From assembly GCA_039818665.1 (NCBI GenBank), contig JBCBTJ010000002.1:1-64000 (forward strand): a DNA stretch of 64,000 nt, read 5' to 3'. Source of the stretch: JBCBTJ01 sp039818665. Lineage in GTDB: Bacteria; Pseudomonadota; Alphaproteobacteria; Caulobacterales; Hyphomonadaceae. The notes under the pieces were generated by a model. The model did no database searches. It was not told where the DNA came from and was given only the letters and a program-made list of their open reading frames with translations. Positions within the stretch are counted from its first letter, which is position 1. Every line of letters starts with the position of its first letter. The position numbers and the translations under genes are program-made. Below, in pieces: positions 49,201 to 58,390 of this stretch.

Positions 49201-50376
49201 ATGACGAACACCCCCCTGACGCCGATCATCGATCAGGACGCGCTGGAGCGCTTTTGCGACGCGCTGTCCGAGCACGATTTCATCTGCGTCGACACCGAAT
49301 TTCACCGCGAGACAACCTTTTGGCCGCAGCTCTGCCTAGTGCAGGCCTCCGCGCCGGGCGTCGAGGGGCTCATCGATCCCCTGCACGGCGATTTGGACAT
49401 CGGCCCGTTCCTGCGCCTCATCGAGGCGGAGAGCCGCGTCAAAGTGTTTCACGCCGCGCGCCAGGATCTCGAGATCTTCACGCGCCTGATCGGCCATCCG
49501 CCCGGCCCGATCTTCGACACCCAGATCGCGGCCATGGCCCTCGGCCTCGGCGACTCGATCTCCTACGACAATCTCATCCAACAGGTGCTGCGCCGGAAGG
49601 TCGACAAATCCTCCCAGTTCACCGACTGGACCCGCCGGCCTTTAAGCGAAAAGCAGCTCGCCTACGCCCTCGGCGACGTCACCCATCTGCGAGACGCCTA
49701 TCTGGAAATGAAGCGCCAGCTCGAGGACAAGGACCGCCTCAGCTGGGTGCACGCTGAAATGGCCGAGCTTGAAGAGCCGTCGCTGTACGATACCGCGCCG
49801 GAAAACGCCTGGCAGCGCCTCAAGCTCCGCAAGCCGAAGAAAGACTACGCCGCGATTGTCGCCGCCGTCGCGGCCTGGCGCGAGGCGCGCGCTCAAGAAA
49901 TCGACAAGCCGCGCCGGCGCATTTTAAAAGATGACGCGATCCAAGAGATCGCCGATCAAAAACCGCGCACTGAGCAGGCCTTTGACACGCTGCGCGCCGT
50001 GCCCAAGGGCTTTATCCGCTCACGGCACGCCGAAGGTCTGCTCGAAACAGTGCTCGCCGCGATCGAGGATCCCGAAGGGCACGCACCCAATCTTCCGCCA
50101 AGAGCCCAAAACGCACAAACGCCCGCCGGCGCGCCGGAGATGCTTAAAGTGCTGCTTAAGCACGTCTCCGACGAGGCTGGCGTCGTGCCGCGCCTGATCG
50201 CAAACGCAGCCGACATCGAGCGCATCGCGCGCGGCGAGGAGGACGGCGTGCCGGCCTTTTCAGGATGGCGCGACGAGGTGTTCGGAAAGCGCGCCCGCGC
50301 GCTCTTGTCGGGGCGCCTCGCGCTGTCTTTCGAAAAGGGCCAGGTGCGATTGTTCGAGACCGAGGCGGCGAGCTAA
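49201..50376 (+). CDS. rnd: Ribonuclease D
   Basis: This 391-residue 3'-5' exoribonuclease matures tRNA and trims structured RNA. The DEDD catalytic residues are in VDTEFHRETTFWP (residues about 27-39), HAARQDLEI, and the YALGDVTHLRDAY motif; an HRDC domain follows (about 205-290, WREARAQEIDKPRRRILKDDAIQEIA). ATG 49201 follows the divergent promoter region. The frame is open upstream but the family start is here. Confidence 0.93.
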   Translation: MTNTPLTPIIDQDALERFCDALSEHDFICVDTEFHRETTFWPQLCLVQASAPGVEGLIDPLHGDLDIGPFLRLIEAESRVKVFHAARQDLEIFTRLIGHPPGPIFDTQIAAMALGLGDSISYDNLIQQVLRRKVDKSSQFTDWTRRPLSEKQLAYALGDVTHLRDAYLEMKRQLEDKDRLSWVHAEMAELEEPSLYDTAPENAWQRLKLRKPKKDYAAIVAAVAAWREARAQEIDKPRRRILKDDAIQEIADQKPRTEQAFDTLRAVPKGFIRSRHAEGLLETVLAAIEDPEGHAPNLPPRAQNAQTPAGAPEMLKVLLKHVSDEAGVVPRLIANAADIERIARGEEDGVPAFSGWRDEVFGKRARALLSGRLALSFEKGQVRLFETEAAS

Positions 50377-50388
50377 CCCGCTGCATTG

Positions 50389-51876
50389 TCAAACCAATTG
50401 CAGCTCCGGCTTCAGCCCTAAAATGTCCGCCGCTTGATTGAGTCGGCGAGAAACAGCCTCCGAAATCATGCCCTCGCGCGACTTCGAAACGACGAGCGTC
50501 AAAGCGCCGTCCGCCGTCTGGAGGGAGCTTGAGGCGAGTACGTCGGCCGAGCGCCCTGAAAGCACCGCCCCCAAACGCATGCACGCCCCGAGCTGACGCG
50601 CAGCGAGCTCAGACTCTGGCGACAAAAGCGGCGTCATATCGCTCGGCGCGCGAAACCGGCGCGAATACCGCGCTGCGACGGCCAGCGCGATGAACGCCCG
50701 TTCCGCATGATCGGCGCCGGCATAAGCGCCGCGAAGCGCCAGCTGATACGCCAGCTGCGCGCGGTGGTCGGGGTGCAGCCGGGCGCCGGAGTCCGCCAAC
50801 AGACACGCGGCCTGGTCGATGCGGGCGCGCTCGGTTCCCAAACCGAAAAGATTGGGCTCGGGCTCAATCGCCGGCGAGACGAAGCTGTAGAGCGCGTCGC
50901 CAAACCGGCGCTGGCCGGGCCCCAGCCGGGCCGACAAGGCGATGCCTGCGAGGAGCGGGTCGTCGCGAGATCGTCCCACGAGGTCGAACAGCACGCCTTC
51001 GCGAAGTCCATGGGCCGACAGAATAGCCTCGCTGAAACGTCCGGCTTCGCACATCTCTTCAAGCAGCACCGCAGCGTAGGGAAGCGTCGCGGACCGCCGG
51101 CCGGCGACCGAGTCCCGCCGCGCGCGGCTGACCGTGTCCGTCGCCAGCGCTGCTTTGGCCGCCGAACGCACAGCCTTCGGACTCATGCGATAGCCATGGA
51201 GAAGACGCAAAGGATACTCCGTCAGCTCCATGTGAAGTTTCGCCAGGCTCCGCCAGGCGCCGCCGACCAAGTGGAAAGAGCCGCCCTGCCCGCGCACGAC
51301 GGACGAGCCCTTCAAGGCTTTCCGGACCTCTCGGCGAATCGACTTTTCGTCGAACCTGACATCGGGCGTCATGATCAAGGGTCCGAGCAGGTGGGTCTCG
51401 GTGCGTCCGATCCGGCCATCGCCGATCTCCGACACTTCAAGGCTCGAGCCGCCTAGGTCGCCGGCGATACCGGTCGCGGTCGCGGACCCGGTCAGCACGC
51501 CAAGCGCCGACAGGCGGGCCTCGTCATCGCCCGACAAGACCCGTACGGGCACGCCTAACGTCTCGGCGGCGCGCGCGGCGAAGTCCGCCCCATCGTCTGC
51601 GTCCCGCACCGCGGCGGTGGCGACGCCGGCGGCTTGCGACACGCCGAGCCCATCGAGCACCGCGCGGAACCGGATCAACGCGCCCATCGCCATCTCTACG
51701 CCGTCGGTGGACAAACGCCCGGTTTCGCGAACGCCGCGCCCGAGGCCCGCCATGACTTTTTCGTTGAAATGGGCGAGCGCGCCGGCGCCGGAGACGTCAT
51801 AAACGACCAAGCGAACGGAGTTCGACCCAATATCGATCACCCCGGCCCTGACCGCTCCGCCCCCCGGCGGCGTCAT
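50389..51876 (-). CDS. ppx: Exopolyphosphatase (Ppx/GppA family)
   Basis: This 495-residue enzyme has the ASKHA-fold phosphate-binding GVIDIGSNSVRLVVYD near its start, GIAGDLGGSSLEVSEI, and a C-terminal HD-like helical region. It would release phosphate from polyphosphate or hydrolyse (p)ppGpp. Its ATG overlaps the ppk stop by 4 bp (ATGA), so synthesis and degradation of polyphosphate are encoded in one translationally coupled unit. The open frame upstream lies within ppk and is not coding. Confidence 0.92.
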   Translation of the reverse strand: MTPPGGGAVRAGVIDIGSNSVRLVVYDVSGAGALAHFNEKVMAGLGRGVRETGRLSTDGVEMAMGALIRFRAVLDGLGVSQAAGVATAAVRDADDGADFAARAAETLGVPVRVLSGDDEARLSALGVLTGSATATGIAGDLGGSSLEVSEIGDGRIGRTETHLLGPLIMTPDVRFDEKSIRREVRKALKGSSVVRGQGGSFHLVGGAWRSLAKLHMELTEYPLRLLHGYRMSPKAVRSAAKAALATDTVSRARRDSVAGRRSATLPYAAVLLEEMCEAGRFSEAILSAHGLREGVLFDLVGRSRDDPLLAGIALSARLGPGQRRFGDALYSFVSPAIEPEPNLFGLGTERARIDQAACLLADSGARLHPDHRAQLAYQLALRGAYAGADHAERAFIALAVAARYSRRFRAPSDMTPLLSPESELAARQLGACMRLGAVLSGRSADVLASSSLQTADGALTLVVSKSREGMISEAVSRRLNQAADILGLKPELQLV

Positions 51877-54053
51877 TTGCCGCTTCGCTTCCTGGGGTTG
51901 AGACGCGGCGGCAAACGAATCTCCAGTCCGGAACCCCTGCCTGACAGGCTGGGATTGTTCATGAAATAGCCATGCGCGCCGAAGCCCGCCGCGTCCTTCG
52001 GCGGTTTGACCCGATGGAAATCGCCATCGGCGTCCAGCGTCCAACTTTGGGTGTCGTCGTTGAGATTGGCGACCATGATCTGATTGAGCACCTGGCGGTG
52101 CACAGTCGGGTTCTCGATGGGCACCAGCGTCTCGACCCGGCGCTTCAAATTGCGCGGCATCCAGTCGGCCGACGAGATAAACACTTTTGCTGTCGAAGAC
52201 GGCAGCTCCGCGCCGTTGGCGAAGACGACTATTCGGGAATGCTCAAGAAACCGGCCGACGATGCTCTTCACCGTGATTGTTTCGGAGAGCCCTTTGATCC
52301 CAGGGCGGAGGCAGCAAATGCCGCGCACGATCAGATAAATCGGCACGCCCGCCTGGCTGGCCGCGTAGAGCGCGTCTATCACGTCCGGATCGACCAGGGA
52401 GTTCATCTTCGCCCAAATGCCAGCAGGTTCGCCCGCCTTCGCTTTGGCCGCTTCCGCTTCGATCAGCTCCAACAGCTTCGGCTCGAGCGAGTTGGGCGAC
52501 ATGGCGAGCTTCTCAAGCGGCGGGTCCTTCGGCGGCGGCTCTTTGTAGGCGGTTACGAAATTGAACAGTCGGCCCGCATCGCGTCCAAGCGCCGGGTCGG
52601 CGGTGAAGAGCGACAGATCGGTGTAGATGCGCGCTGTGACCGGATGGTAATTCCCCGTCCCGAAATGGGTGTAGTAGCGCAGCGCCCCTTCTTCCTCGCG
52701 GACGATCAAGCTGACCTTGGCGTGGGTCTTATACTCGATGAAGCCGTAGACCACTTGGACGCCGGCGCGCTCCAAATCGCGCGCGAGGCGGAGATTTGTC
52801 TCCTCATCGAACCGCGCTTTGATCTCGACCAAGGCCGTCACATTCTTGCCCGCCTCGGCCGCTTCGACGAGCGCCGCGACAATCGCTGAGTTGGGCGTGG
52901 TCCGATAAAGCGTTTGTTTGATGGCCACGACGTTCGGATCGTTCGCGGCCTGCCTGATGAACTGCACCACGACGTCGAACGACTCGTAGGGGTGATGGAC
53001 GATGATGTCTTTTTGGCGAATGGCCGCGAAGCAATCTCCGCCATGCTCGCGGATCCGCTCCGGATACCGGGGCTCATAGGGCGGGAATTGCAGGTCAGGT
53101 CGATCGTCGACAATCAGCTGAGACAGCTGAGCCATCCCTAAGATCCCGTCCGCCAACACCACGTCGTTCGGCTCCGCCTCGATTTCGGTCAGCACCCGAT
53201 CACGCAGATCCTCCGGCGCGTCGGCATTGATCTTGATCCGCACAATCCGTCCGCGGCGACGTTGCTTCAGCAAGATCTCAAACTCGCGGATCAGGTCTTC
53301 GGCCTCTTCCTCGATTTCGATGTCGCTGTCGCGCACGATCCTGAAAACACATCGTCCCTTGTCTTCGAAGCCTGGAAACAGCGTATCTAAGAAGAGCGGG
53401 ATCACGTCTTCCAAGGCGACGAAACGGATCTTATCGCGGTCGCCGCGCGGCAGGCGGATGAAACGCGGCGTGAAGGTCGGGATGGGAACCAGGCCCGTCA
53501 TCCGCTCTTGGCCGTCGTCGGACACAAGGTTGATCGCCATTGCGAAGCCAAGATTGGGAATGAATGGAAACGGATGGGCCGGATCGACGGATAAGGGCGT
53601 CAACACAGGAAAGATTCGGTCTTCGAAATGCCGGCGGAGCCAGGTTTTGTCTCCCCGCTTAAGGTCGGACGCGGAGAGTATTCGAATCCCATTGCCGTCG
53701 AGCTCGGTCTTCAGCGCTTTCCAACGTTCTTGTTGGCGCGTCATCAGCGCTGCAGCCACGTCCTCGATCTGCGAGATCTGCTGTTGCGGCGTCAAGCCGT
53801 CCTGACTGAGGCCGCCGAGACCGGCCCGGGCTTGCTCCCGCAAACCCGCATAGCGAACCATGTAGAACTCATCGAGATTGCTCGCTGAGATCGACAAAAA
53901 CCGGAGCCGCTCCAACAATGGATGGGAGTCGTTGGCCGCTTCATCCAACACGCGCGCGTTGAATGCGAGCCATGAGATTTCTCGATTGAAGAAGCGGTTT
54001 GGCGAAGCCGCGATGTCCGGGGGAGCGGTCGCTTCGGCGGCGGTGTCGGCCAC
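51873..54053 (-). CDS. ppk: Polyphosphate kinase 1
   Basis: This 726-residue enzyme makes polyphosphate from ATP. PPK1 blocks include FFNREISWLAFNARVLDEA, ISASNLDEFYMVRYAGL, VVQFIRQAANDPNVVAIKQTLYRT, the catalytic histidine segment YYTHFGTGNYHPVTARIYTDLSLFT, and IYLIVRGICCLRPG. The start is GTG 54053 with GGAG six bases upstream. It lies 9 bp downstream of hdaA and overlaps ppx, giving an hdaA-ppk-ppx unit. Confidence 0.95.
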   Translation of the reverse strand: MADTAAEATAPPDIAASPNRFFNREISWLAFNARVLDEAANDSHPLLERLRFLSISASNLDEFYMVRYAGLREQARAGLGGLSQDGLTPQQQISQIEDVAAALMTRQQERWKALKTELDGNGIRILSASDLKRGDKTWLRRHFEDRIFPVLTPLSVDPAHPFPFIPNLGFAMAINLVSDDGQERMTGLVPIPTFTPRFIRLPRGDRDKIRFVALEDVIPLFLDTLFPGFEDKGRCVFRIVRDSDIEIEEEAEDLIREFEILLKQRRRGRIVRIKINADAPEDLRDRVLTEIEAEPNDVVLADGILGMAQLSQLIVDDRPDLQFPPYEPRYPERIREHGGDCFAAIRQKDIIVHHPYESFDVVVQFIRQAANDPNVVAIKQTLYRTTPNSAIVAALVEAAEAGKNVTALVEIKARFDEETNLRLARDLERAGVQVVYGFIEYKTHAKVSLIVREEEGALRYYTHFGTGNYHPVTARIYTDLSLFTADPALGRDAGRLFNFVTAYKEPPPKDPPLEKLAMSPNSLEPKLLELIEAEAAKAKAGEPAGIWAKMNSLVDPDVIDALYAASQAGVPIYLIVRGICCLRPGIKGLSETITVKSIVGRFLEHSRIVVFANGAELPSSTAKVFISSADWMPRNLKRRVETLVPIENPTVHRQVLNQIMVANLNDDTQSWTLDADGDFHRVKPPKDAAGFGAHGYFMNNPSLSGRGSGLEIRLPPRLNPRKRSGK

Positions 54054-54062
54054 GATGGGCTC

Positions 54063-54752
54063 CTATTCGAACAGATCCGGCTGATCCGCGTCAGCCTCCA
54101 GCGCCTCTCGCGCCAAGGGGATCGTCGGGCGCCGGCCTGTCTTGTCGACCAGCGCGTCCAAACGCTCCACAAAGCGCTCAATCCCGGCATAGGTCCTCTC
54201 AAGCCGAATGCAAAGATAGTCGACCACGTCGTCGGGAAGTTTCATGTATCGTCGACGGCACGCCGATCTAAGCCGCAAAGCCGTCATCTCCTCGTCCGGC
54301 GGCTCGATCTCCACGACGGGCGCGGCGCTCAAACGCGAGCGCAGATCCTTGGATAGCACATCCCAGGCCGCGGGCGGGCGACGCGCCGTCAGCAAAACCC
54401 GCCCATCATCCGCGCCGGCTTGATTGAGCAAGGTCAACAACGCCCCTTCGTCCTGAATCAAGTCGGCATCGTCGATCGCGACCGCCGCCGTCGACGCGAC
54501 CGAGTCCACATCGGCGGCGGCCACACACCGTCCGCCCGCCTCTTTCGCCCAGGCGCGCGAAAGCGTCGTCAAACCGCAAGCCGGCGGCCCGACAACGCAG
54601 AGGGCGGGCGCCGGCCATTCCCGCCAACGCCGCACGATGCGAAGCGCCGCCGCATTGGACGGCGACGCGTCGAGGCTGGAGAGCGTCGGCTCCGCCGCTC
54701 CGAAATCCAGTTTAGGAGGCGAGCCTTCAGGCTCCTGCGGCGCGTCGGTCAC
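54063..54752 (-). CDS. hdaA: HdaA-like DnaA regulatory AAA+ protein
   Basis: This 229-residue protein is a DnaA-related AAA+ ATPase of the Hda group, which with the beta clamp stimulates ATP hydrolysis by DnaA after initiation. The P-loop position reads GPPACGLTTL (residues 55-64), where the usual GKS/GKT lysine is leucine, and Walker B reads AVAIDDAD. The protein ends QPDLFE, which fits the beta-clamp-binding pentapeptide QxDLF, whereas Hda proteins usually carry the clamp motif at the N-terminus. The start is GTG 54752, overlapping the DUF2066 stop as GTGA. Assignment rests on fold pattern and the conserved position beside ppk. Confidence 0.78.
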   Translation of the reverse strand: MTDAPQEPEGSPPKLDFGAAEPTLSSLDASPSNAAALRIVRRWREWPAPALCVVGPPACGLTTLSRAWAKEAGGRCVAAADVDSVASTAAVAIDDADLIQDEGALLTLLNQAGADDGRVLLTARRPPAAWDVLSKDLRSRLSAAPVVEIEPPDEEMTALRLRSACRRRYMKLPDDVVDYLCIRLERTYAGIERFVERLDALVDKTGRRPTIPLAREALEADADQPDLFE

Positions 54753-55762
54753 GGCGCTCCCGAAATCGCGGAGGTCAGGGTCCAACCGTTCTCATCAACG
54801 CCGATGGCGACGCCGCGCTGGCGCAGCTCCGCCGCGAACCGCTCGATCTCGCCGGCGAAGGCGAAATCGACGATCGCGCCGCCACGCGAAATCGCTTTGA
54901 TGCTAAAATCCGACACGAGCGGGGATTGCGCCAACGCCGCGCGCAAGGTGTTCCACTCGACGATGGACGTGTAGGCGACATTGGCTTCGACAAAGGTTCG
55001 CGAGGCCCCCAAGCCGACCAGCGCCTGGTTCTTCCAGGCCCGCTCCAAAACGCTGCGCGCCGCGACCACGGCCGCATCGAGGTCCGGCACAGCCTGTGTT
55101 GATCCGATCGGACTGGCGCCGCCCGCCGTGACAAGCGACAAGCGGACGCTGTAGGCGCCCTCTAATCCGCGCAGATTGGCGATGATCCCACGTTGCGCGC
55201 CGACTTGGGTCGCTTCGACAACCATGTCGTCCCAGGTGGCGAACGGCCCGTAAAAGTCGGCCGCCGTCACATAGGGCGCCAATGTCGCCGCCCGGCCCGC
55301 CTCCCAAGCCGTCGACCAAGCGATCTGATTGTCCGCGCTGGTTGGCGCAAGCAGCGCCAGAGGCGCTTGCGTGTCGAGATAGGGAATGCCGCGCTGCTCT
55401 AGAAGCGGGCGGACCGTCTGCGGGTTCAAAACGACAGACAGCACGCCGAGATAGCGCCCGCCGCCGCGCGTCTCTTCTTGCACATCGACAGCGCTGGCGA
55501 GCGTTTGGGCAAGCTCCAAATCAATTGGAACGCCTCCCACTGCGGCGCGGTCGGCCGGTTGCGTGATCCGCGCCACCAAGGCCCGCGCCGCGATCAGCCG
55601 CGCTTGCGCGAATGCGGCCTGTTGGGCTTCGATCACCGTGTCCGCGCGTTCGTCCACAGGGATGTCGCGGATCGTATAGACGTCGCGAATGTCGGCCGAA
55701 GCGGTCGCGGCGGCGAAGAGAGCGGCGGTCGCCGCGATGAGAAAGCGAATCATTGCGCGCAT
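54749..55762 (-). CDS. DUF2066 family exported protein
   Basis: This 337-residue protein has a signal peptide (about 1-23, ending ATASA) and matches DUF2066: YTIRDIPVDERADTVIEAQQAAFAQARLIAARALVARI near the start is the family block. The rest alternates helices and strands, ending close to DENGWTLT. Function unknown; it probably works in the periplasm. AAAGGGAG precedes ATG 55762. It is divergent from purM and coupled by a GTGA overlap to hdaA, an order also found in relatives. Confidence 0.85.
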   Translation of the reverse strand: MRAMIRFLIAATAALFAAATASADIRDVYTIRDIPVDERADTVIEAQQAAFAQARLIAARALVARITQPADRAAVGGVPIDLELAQTLASAVDVQEETRGGGRYLGVLSVVLNPQTVRPLLEQRGIPYLDTQAPLALLAPTSADNQIAWSTAWEAGRAATLAPYVTAADFYGPFATWDDMVVEATQVGAQRGIIANLRGLEGAYSVRLSLVTAGGASPIGSTQAVPDLDAAVVAARSVLERAWKNQALVGLGASRTFVEANVAYTSIVEWNTLRAALAQSPLVSDFSIKAISRGGAIVDFAFAGEIERFAAELRQRGVAIGVDENGWTLTSAISGAP

Positions 55763-55857
55763 ATCTCCCTTTGCCTCGCTTCTAGCAGCCGTCCTGTCGG
55801 CTCGGAACCGCCCGCCTCCACTGGCGAGCCGGTTTTCCCCATGCTAACGCGCCGCGG

Positions 55858-56883
55858 ATGAATGATTCCAAATCGCCGCCTCTCTCCTATCGCGACGCCG
55901 GTGTCGACATTGAGGCGGGCGGGCGCCTAGTTGAGGCGATCGCGCCGCTCGCCAAAGCGACGCGCCGCGCCGGCGTCATGGGCGGCCTCGGCGGTTTCGG
56001 CGGCCTCTTCGATCTAAAAGCTGAAGGCTTCGAAGACCCCGTGCTCGTGTCGGGAACGGACGGCGTCGGGACGAAATTGATGCTGGCCTTCGAGACAGGC
56101 CGGCACGACACGGTAGGTCAAGATCTCGTCGCCATGTGCGTCAACGATGTGCTCGCCCAGGGCGCAGAGCCTTTGTTCTTCTTAGATTATTTCGCCTGCG
56201 GGCGCCTCGACGCCGGCGTGGCGGAAGCCGTGATCGCCGGGGTCGCCAAGGGATGCGCGGAAGCCGGCTGCGCCCTCATCGGCGGCGAAACGGCCGAAAT
56301 GCCCGGCATGTACGCCGATGGACACTATGACCTCGCCGGCTTCGTCGTCGGCGCGGCCGAGCGTGCGCGGATGCTGCCCGATCATCATCTTATGGCGGCG
56401 GGCGACGTGCTGATCGGCCTCTCAGCCTCCGGCCCCCACTCCAACGGCTACTCCCTGATCCGAAAAATCGTGGAGCGGTCAGGCCTCGCTTATGACGACC
56501 CCGCCCCATTCGCGAACACCAGCCTCGGCGAAGCCTTGCTGACGCCGACGCGGCTTTACCCGAAGCTCATCCTACCCCTCATTCGCGCAGACCTTCTGAC
56601 CGGCGTGTCGCACATCACCGGCGGCGGTCTCATCGAAAACGCGCCGCGCATGTGCCCGGAGAGCCTCGCGCCCCATATCGACTACACCGCTTGGACACCC
56701 CCCAAAGTGTTTGAATGGCTGCAAACGGCCGGCGGCGTCGAGACAGATGAGATGCGCCGAACCTTCAATATGGGTATCGGCCTCATATTGGCCGTTCCGC
56801 AGGACAAGGCCGGCGATGCGCTGGCCGCGCTCAAAGACGGCGGCGAACAAGGCGTCGTCATTGGCGAGATCGCTGAACGGTGA
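55858..56883 (+). CDS. purM: Phosphoribosylformylglycinamidine cyclo-ligase (AIR synthase)
   Basis: This 341-residue enzyme forms the imidazole ring in purine synthesis. Motifs: LSYRDAGVDIEAGGRLVEAI, GTDGVGTKLMLAFE, the VNDVLAQGAEPLFFLDYFA block, GCALIGGETAEMPGMY and SASGPHSNGYSLIRKI. Length and sequence are standard. Its stop overlaps the purN start (GTGA), so the two purine genes are translated together. Confidence 0.96.
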   Translation: MNDSKSPPLSYRDAGVDIEAGGRLVEAIAPLAKATRRAGVMGGLGGFGGLFDLKAEGFEDPVLVSGTDGVGTKLMLAFETGRHDTVGQDLVAMCVNDVLAQGAEPLFFLDYFACGRLDAGVAEAVIAGVAKGCAEAGCALIGGETAEMPGMYADGHYDLAGFVVGAAERARMLPDHHLMAAGDVLIGLSASGPHSNGYSLIRKIVERSGLAYDDPAPFANTSLGEALLTPTRLYPKLILPLIRADLLTGVSHITGGGLIENAPRMCPESLAPHIDYTAWTPPKVFEWLQTAGGVETDEMRRTFNMGIGLILAVPQDKAGDALAALKDGGEQGVVIGEIAER

Positions 56884-57467
56884 CGCGGATCCAAGTCGGC
56901 ATCCTCATCTCTGGCCGCGGCTCCAATATGGAAGCGCTTGTCAGGGCCATGCAGGCGCCAGAGTTTCCCGCCGAACCGGCACTTGTGCTCTCGAACCGAC
57001 CAGAGGCCGCGGGCCTCGACATCGCCGCTTCGCTCGGCGTCGAGACGGCCGCCATCGATCACAAACCTTTCGGCAAAGACCGGGAAGCGTTCGAACGCGA
57101 GGTCGACGCGGCGCTGCGGCGCGCCGGCGTAGAACTTGTCGCCCTCGCCGGCTTCATGCGCGTGCTGACGCCCTGGTTCGTCTCTCAATGGCGCGGACGG
57201 CTGATCAACATCCACCCCTCGTTGCTGCCAAAGCACAAAGGCATCGACACGCACGCCCGCGCGCTGGAAGCCGGCGACACGGAAGCCGGCTGCACGGTCC
57301 ACTTCGTCAATGAAGGCGTCGACGATGGCGAGATTATTGACCAAGCGCGCGTGCCGATCGTCGACGGCGACACGCCTGAGACGCTCGCCGCACGCGTCTT
57401 GGTCGAAGAGCACAAGCTCTATCCGCGCGCGCTTTTGAAAGTCTGCGTGCGCCTTAGCGCCGGCTAA
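56880..57467 (+). CDS. purN: Phosphoribosylglycinamide formyltransferase
   Basis: This 195-residue enzyme transfers formyl from 10-formyl-tetrahydrofolate to GAR. It starts with GTG overlapping the purM stop. Signatures are ILISGRGSNMEAL, the catalytic loop INIHPSLLPKHKG and GCTVHFVNEGVDDGEIIDQARV. The catalytic Asn-His-Asp set is intact. Its end overlaps the convergent RyR-domain gene by 4 bp. Confidence 0.95.
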   Translation: MTRIQVGILISGRGSNMEALVRAMQAPEFPAEPALVLSNRPEAAGLDIAASLGVETAAIDHKPFGKDREAFEREVDAALRRAGVELVALAGFMRVLTPWFVSQWRGRLINIHPSLLPKHKGIDTHARALEAGDTEAGCTVHFVNEGVDDGEIIDQARVPIVDGDTPETLAARVLVEEHKLYPRALLKVCVRLSAG

Positions 57468-57820
57468 ATCGGTTCTGAGAGGGCTATGACCACCGCTTTC
57501 AAAAGCGCGTCTTTGCGACGCTCCATGGTCGGCAGCTCTTCATAGGGCACCATCATCGGATGGGTCTTGGCTTCGGGATCCTTCTCAGCGCCGTGCCGCC
57601 AGCCGTCCCGCTCCTTTTGCCGCATCCACTGATCGTGCTGAGCCGAAGGCGGCGCGGACGGATTGGCGATCGTGAACTCGACGCTCTCGGCCGTGGAGTC
57701 GCGCATCCAATCGGGCGCCTCATCCCATTCCGGCAGCAAAGGCTGACCGTTGGCGACCGACCAGGCGCGTATGGCGTCATGCACCACGCGCGAGATGGCG
57801 GTGATATCCGGTTCGCTCAT
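57464..57820 (-). CDS. RyR-domain protein (ryanodine receptor repeat fold)
   Basis: This 118-residue soluble protein matches the RyR repeat domain: a short helical start (ITAISRVVHDAIRAW), PDWMRDSTAESVEFTI, and QHDQWMRQKERDGWRHG followed by THPMMVPYEELPTMERRKDALL, the typical HD.WM...GW.YG..K...HP..V.Y.ELP pattern. RyR domains are widespread in bacteria and some are proposed to sense nucleotide-like ligands; the role of this stand-alone protein is unknown. It has AAGGAGGG ahead of the ATG and lies between purN and ndk. Confidence 0.85.
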   Translation of the reverse strand: MSEPDITAISRVVHDAIRAWSVANGQPLLPEWDEAPDWMRDSTAESVEFTIANPSAPPSAQHDQWMRQKERDGWRHGAEKDPEAKTHPMMVPYEELPTMERRKDALLKAVVIALSEPI

Positions 57821-57884
57821 ATCAAGGCGTCCCTCCTTGGAGAGAGACTAACGCTCCGCGCCCAAAGCCGCAAAAAGCGGCCGC

Positions 57885-58307
57885 TCAGCCAACGATGTCA
57901 GCTTCTGAAAAGAACTGCGCGATTTCGATCGCCGCATTCTCGTCGCTGTCCGAACCATGCGCGGAATTCTCACCGATCGACTTGGCGAATTCAGCTCGGA
58001 TCGTGCCGGGATCAGCTTCTTCAGGGTTCGTCGCGCCCATCACTTTCCGATACGCGGCGACCGCGTCTTCGCCTTCCAACACCTGCACGACGACGGGGCC
58101 GGAGGTCATAAACTCGACCAGTTCGCCAAAGAACGGACGCTCTTTGTGCACGTCGTAGAAGCGTTCAGCTTGTTCGCGCGTCATGCGGATGCGGCGCTGT
58201 CCGACAATGCGCAGGCCGGCCTTTTCGATGAGCGCGTTGACCGCCCCGGTCAGATTGCGCGCCGTGGCGTCAGGCTTGATGATCGAAAACGTGCGTTGGA
58301 CGGCCAT
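57885..58307 (-). CDS. ndk: Nucleoside diphosphate kinase
   Basis: This 140-residue enzyme balances nucleoside triphosphate pools. It starts MAVQRTFSIIKPDATARNL, contains MTSGPVVVQVLEGEDAV and the active-site histidine in ENSAHGSDSDENAAIEIAQFF. All standard residues are present. GGAGCG lies upstream of the ATG. It is co-oriented with holC and pepA, the usual alphaproteobacterial order. Confidence 0.96.
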   Translation of the reverse strand: MAVQRTFSIIKPDATARNLTGAVNALIEKAGLRIVGQRRIRMTREQAERFYDVHKERPFFGELVEFMTSGPVVVQVLEGEDAVAAYRKVMGATNPEEADPGTIRAEFAKSIGENSAHGSDSDENAAIEIAQFFSEADIVG

Positions 58308-58390
58308 GAAACGGCGCTCCTGTCTGAACTTCCGGGGAATTTGCGCGCCCTATAGCGGCCGCCCCCGGCGAGCACAAGCGGCCTTGCCCG

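Noticed and set aside
53680..53705. A tRNA T-loop-like sequence (TATTCGAATCCCA)
   Set aside because: It lies inside ppk and no cloverleaf can be built around it.
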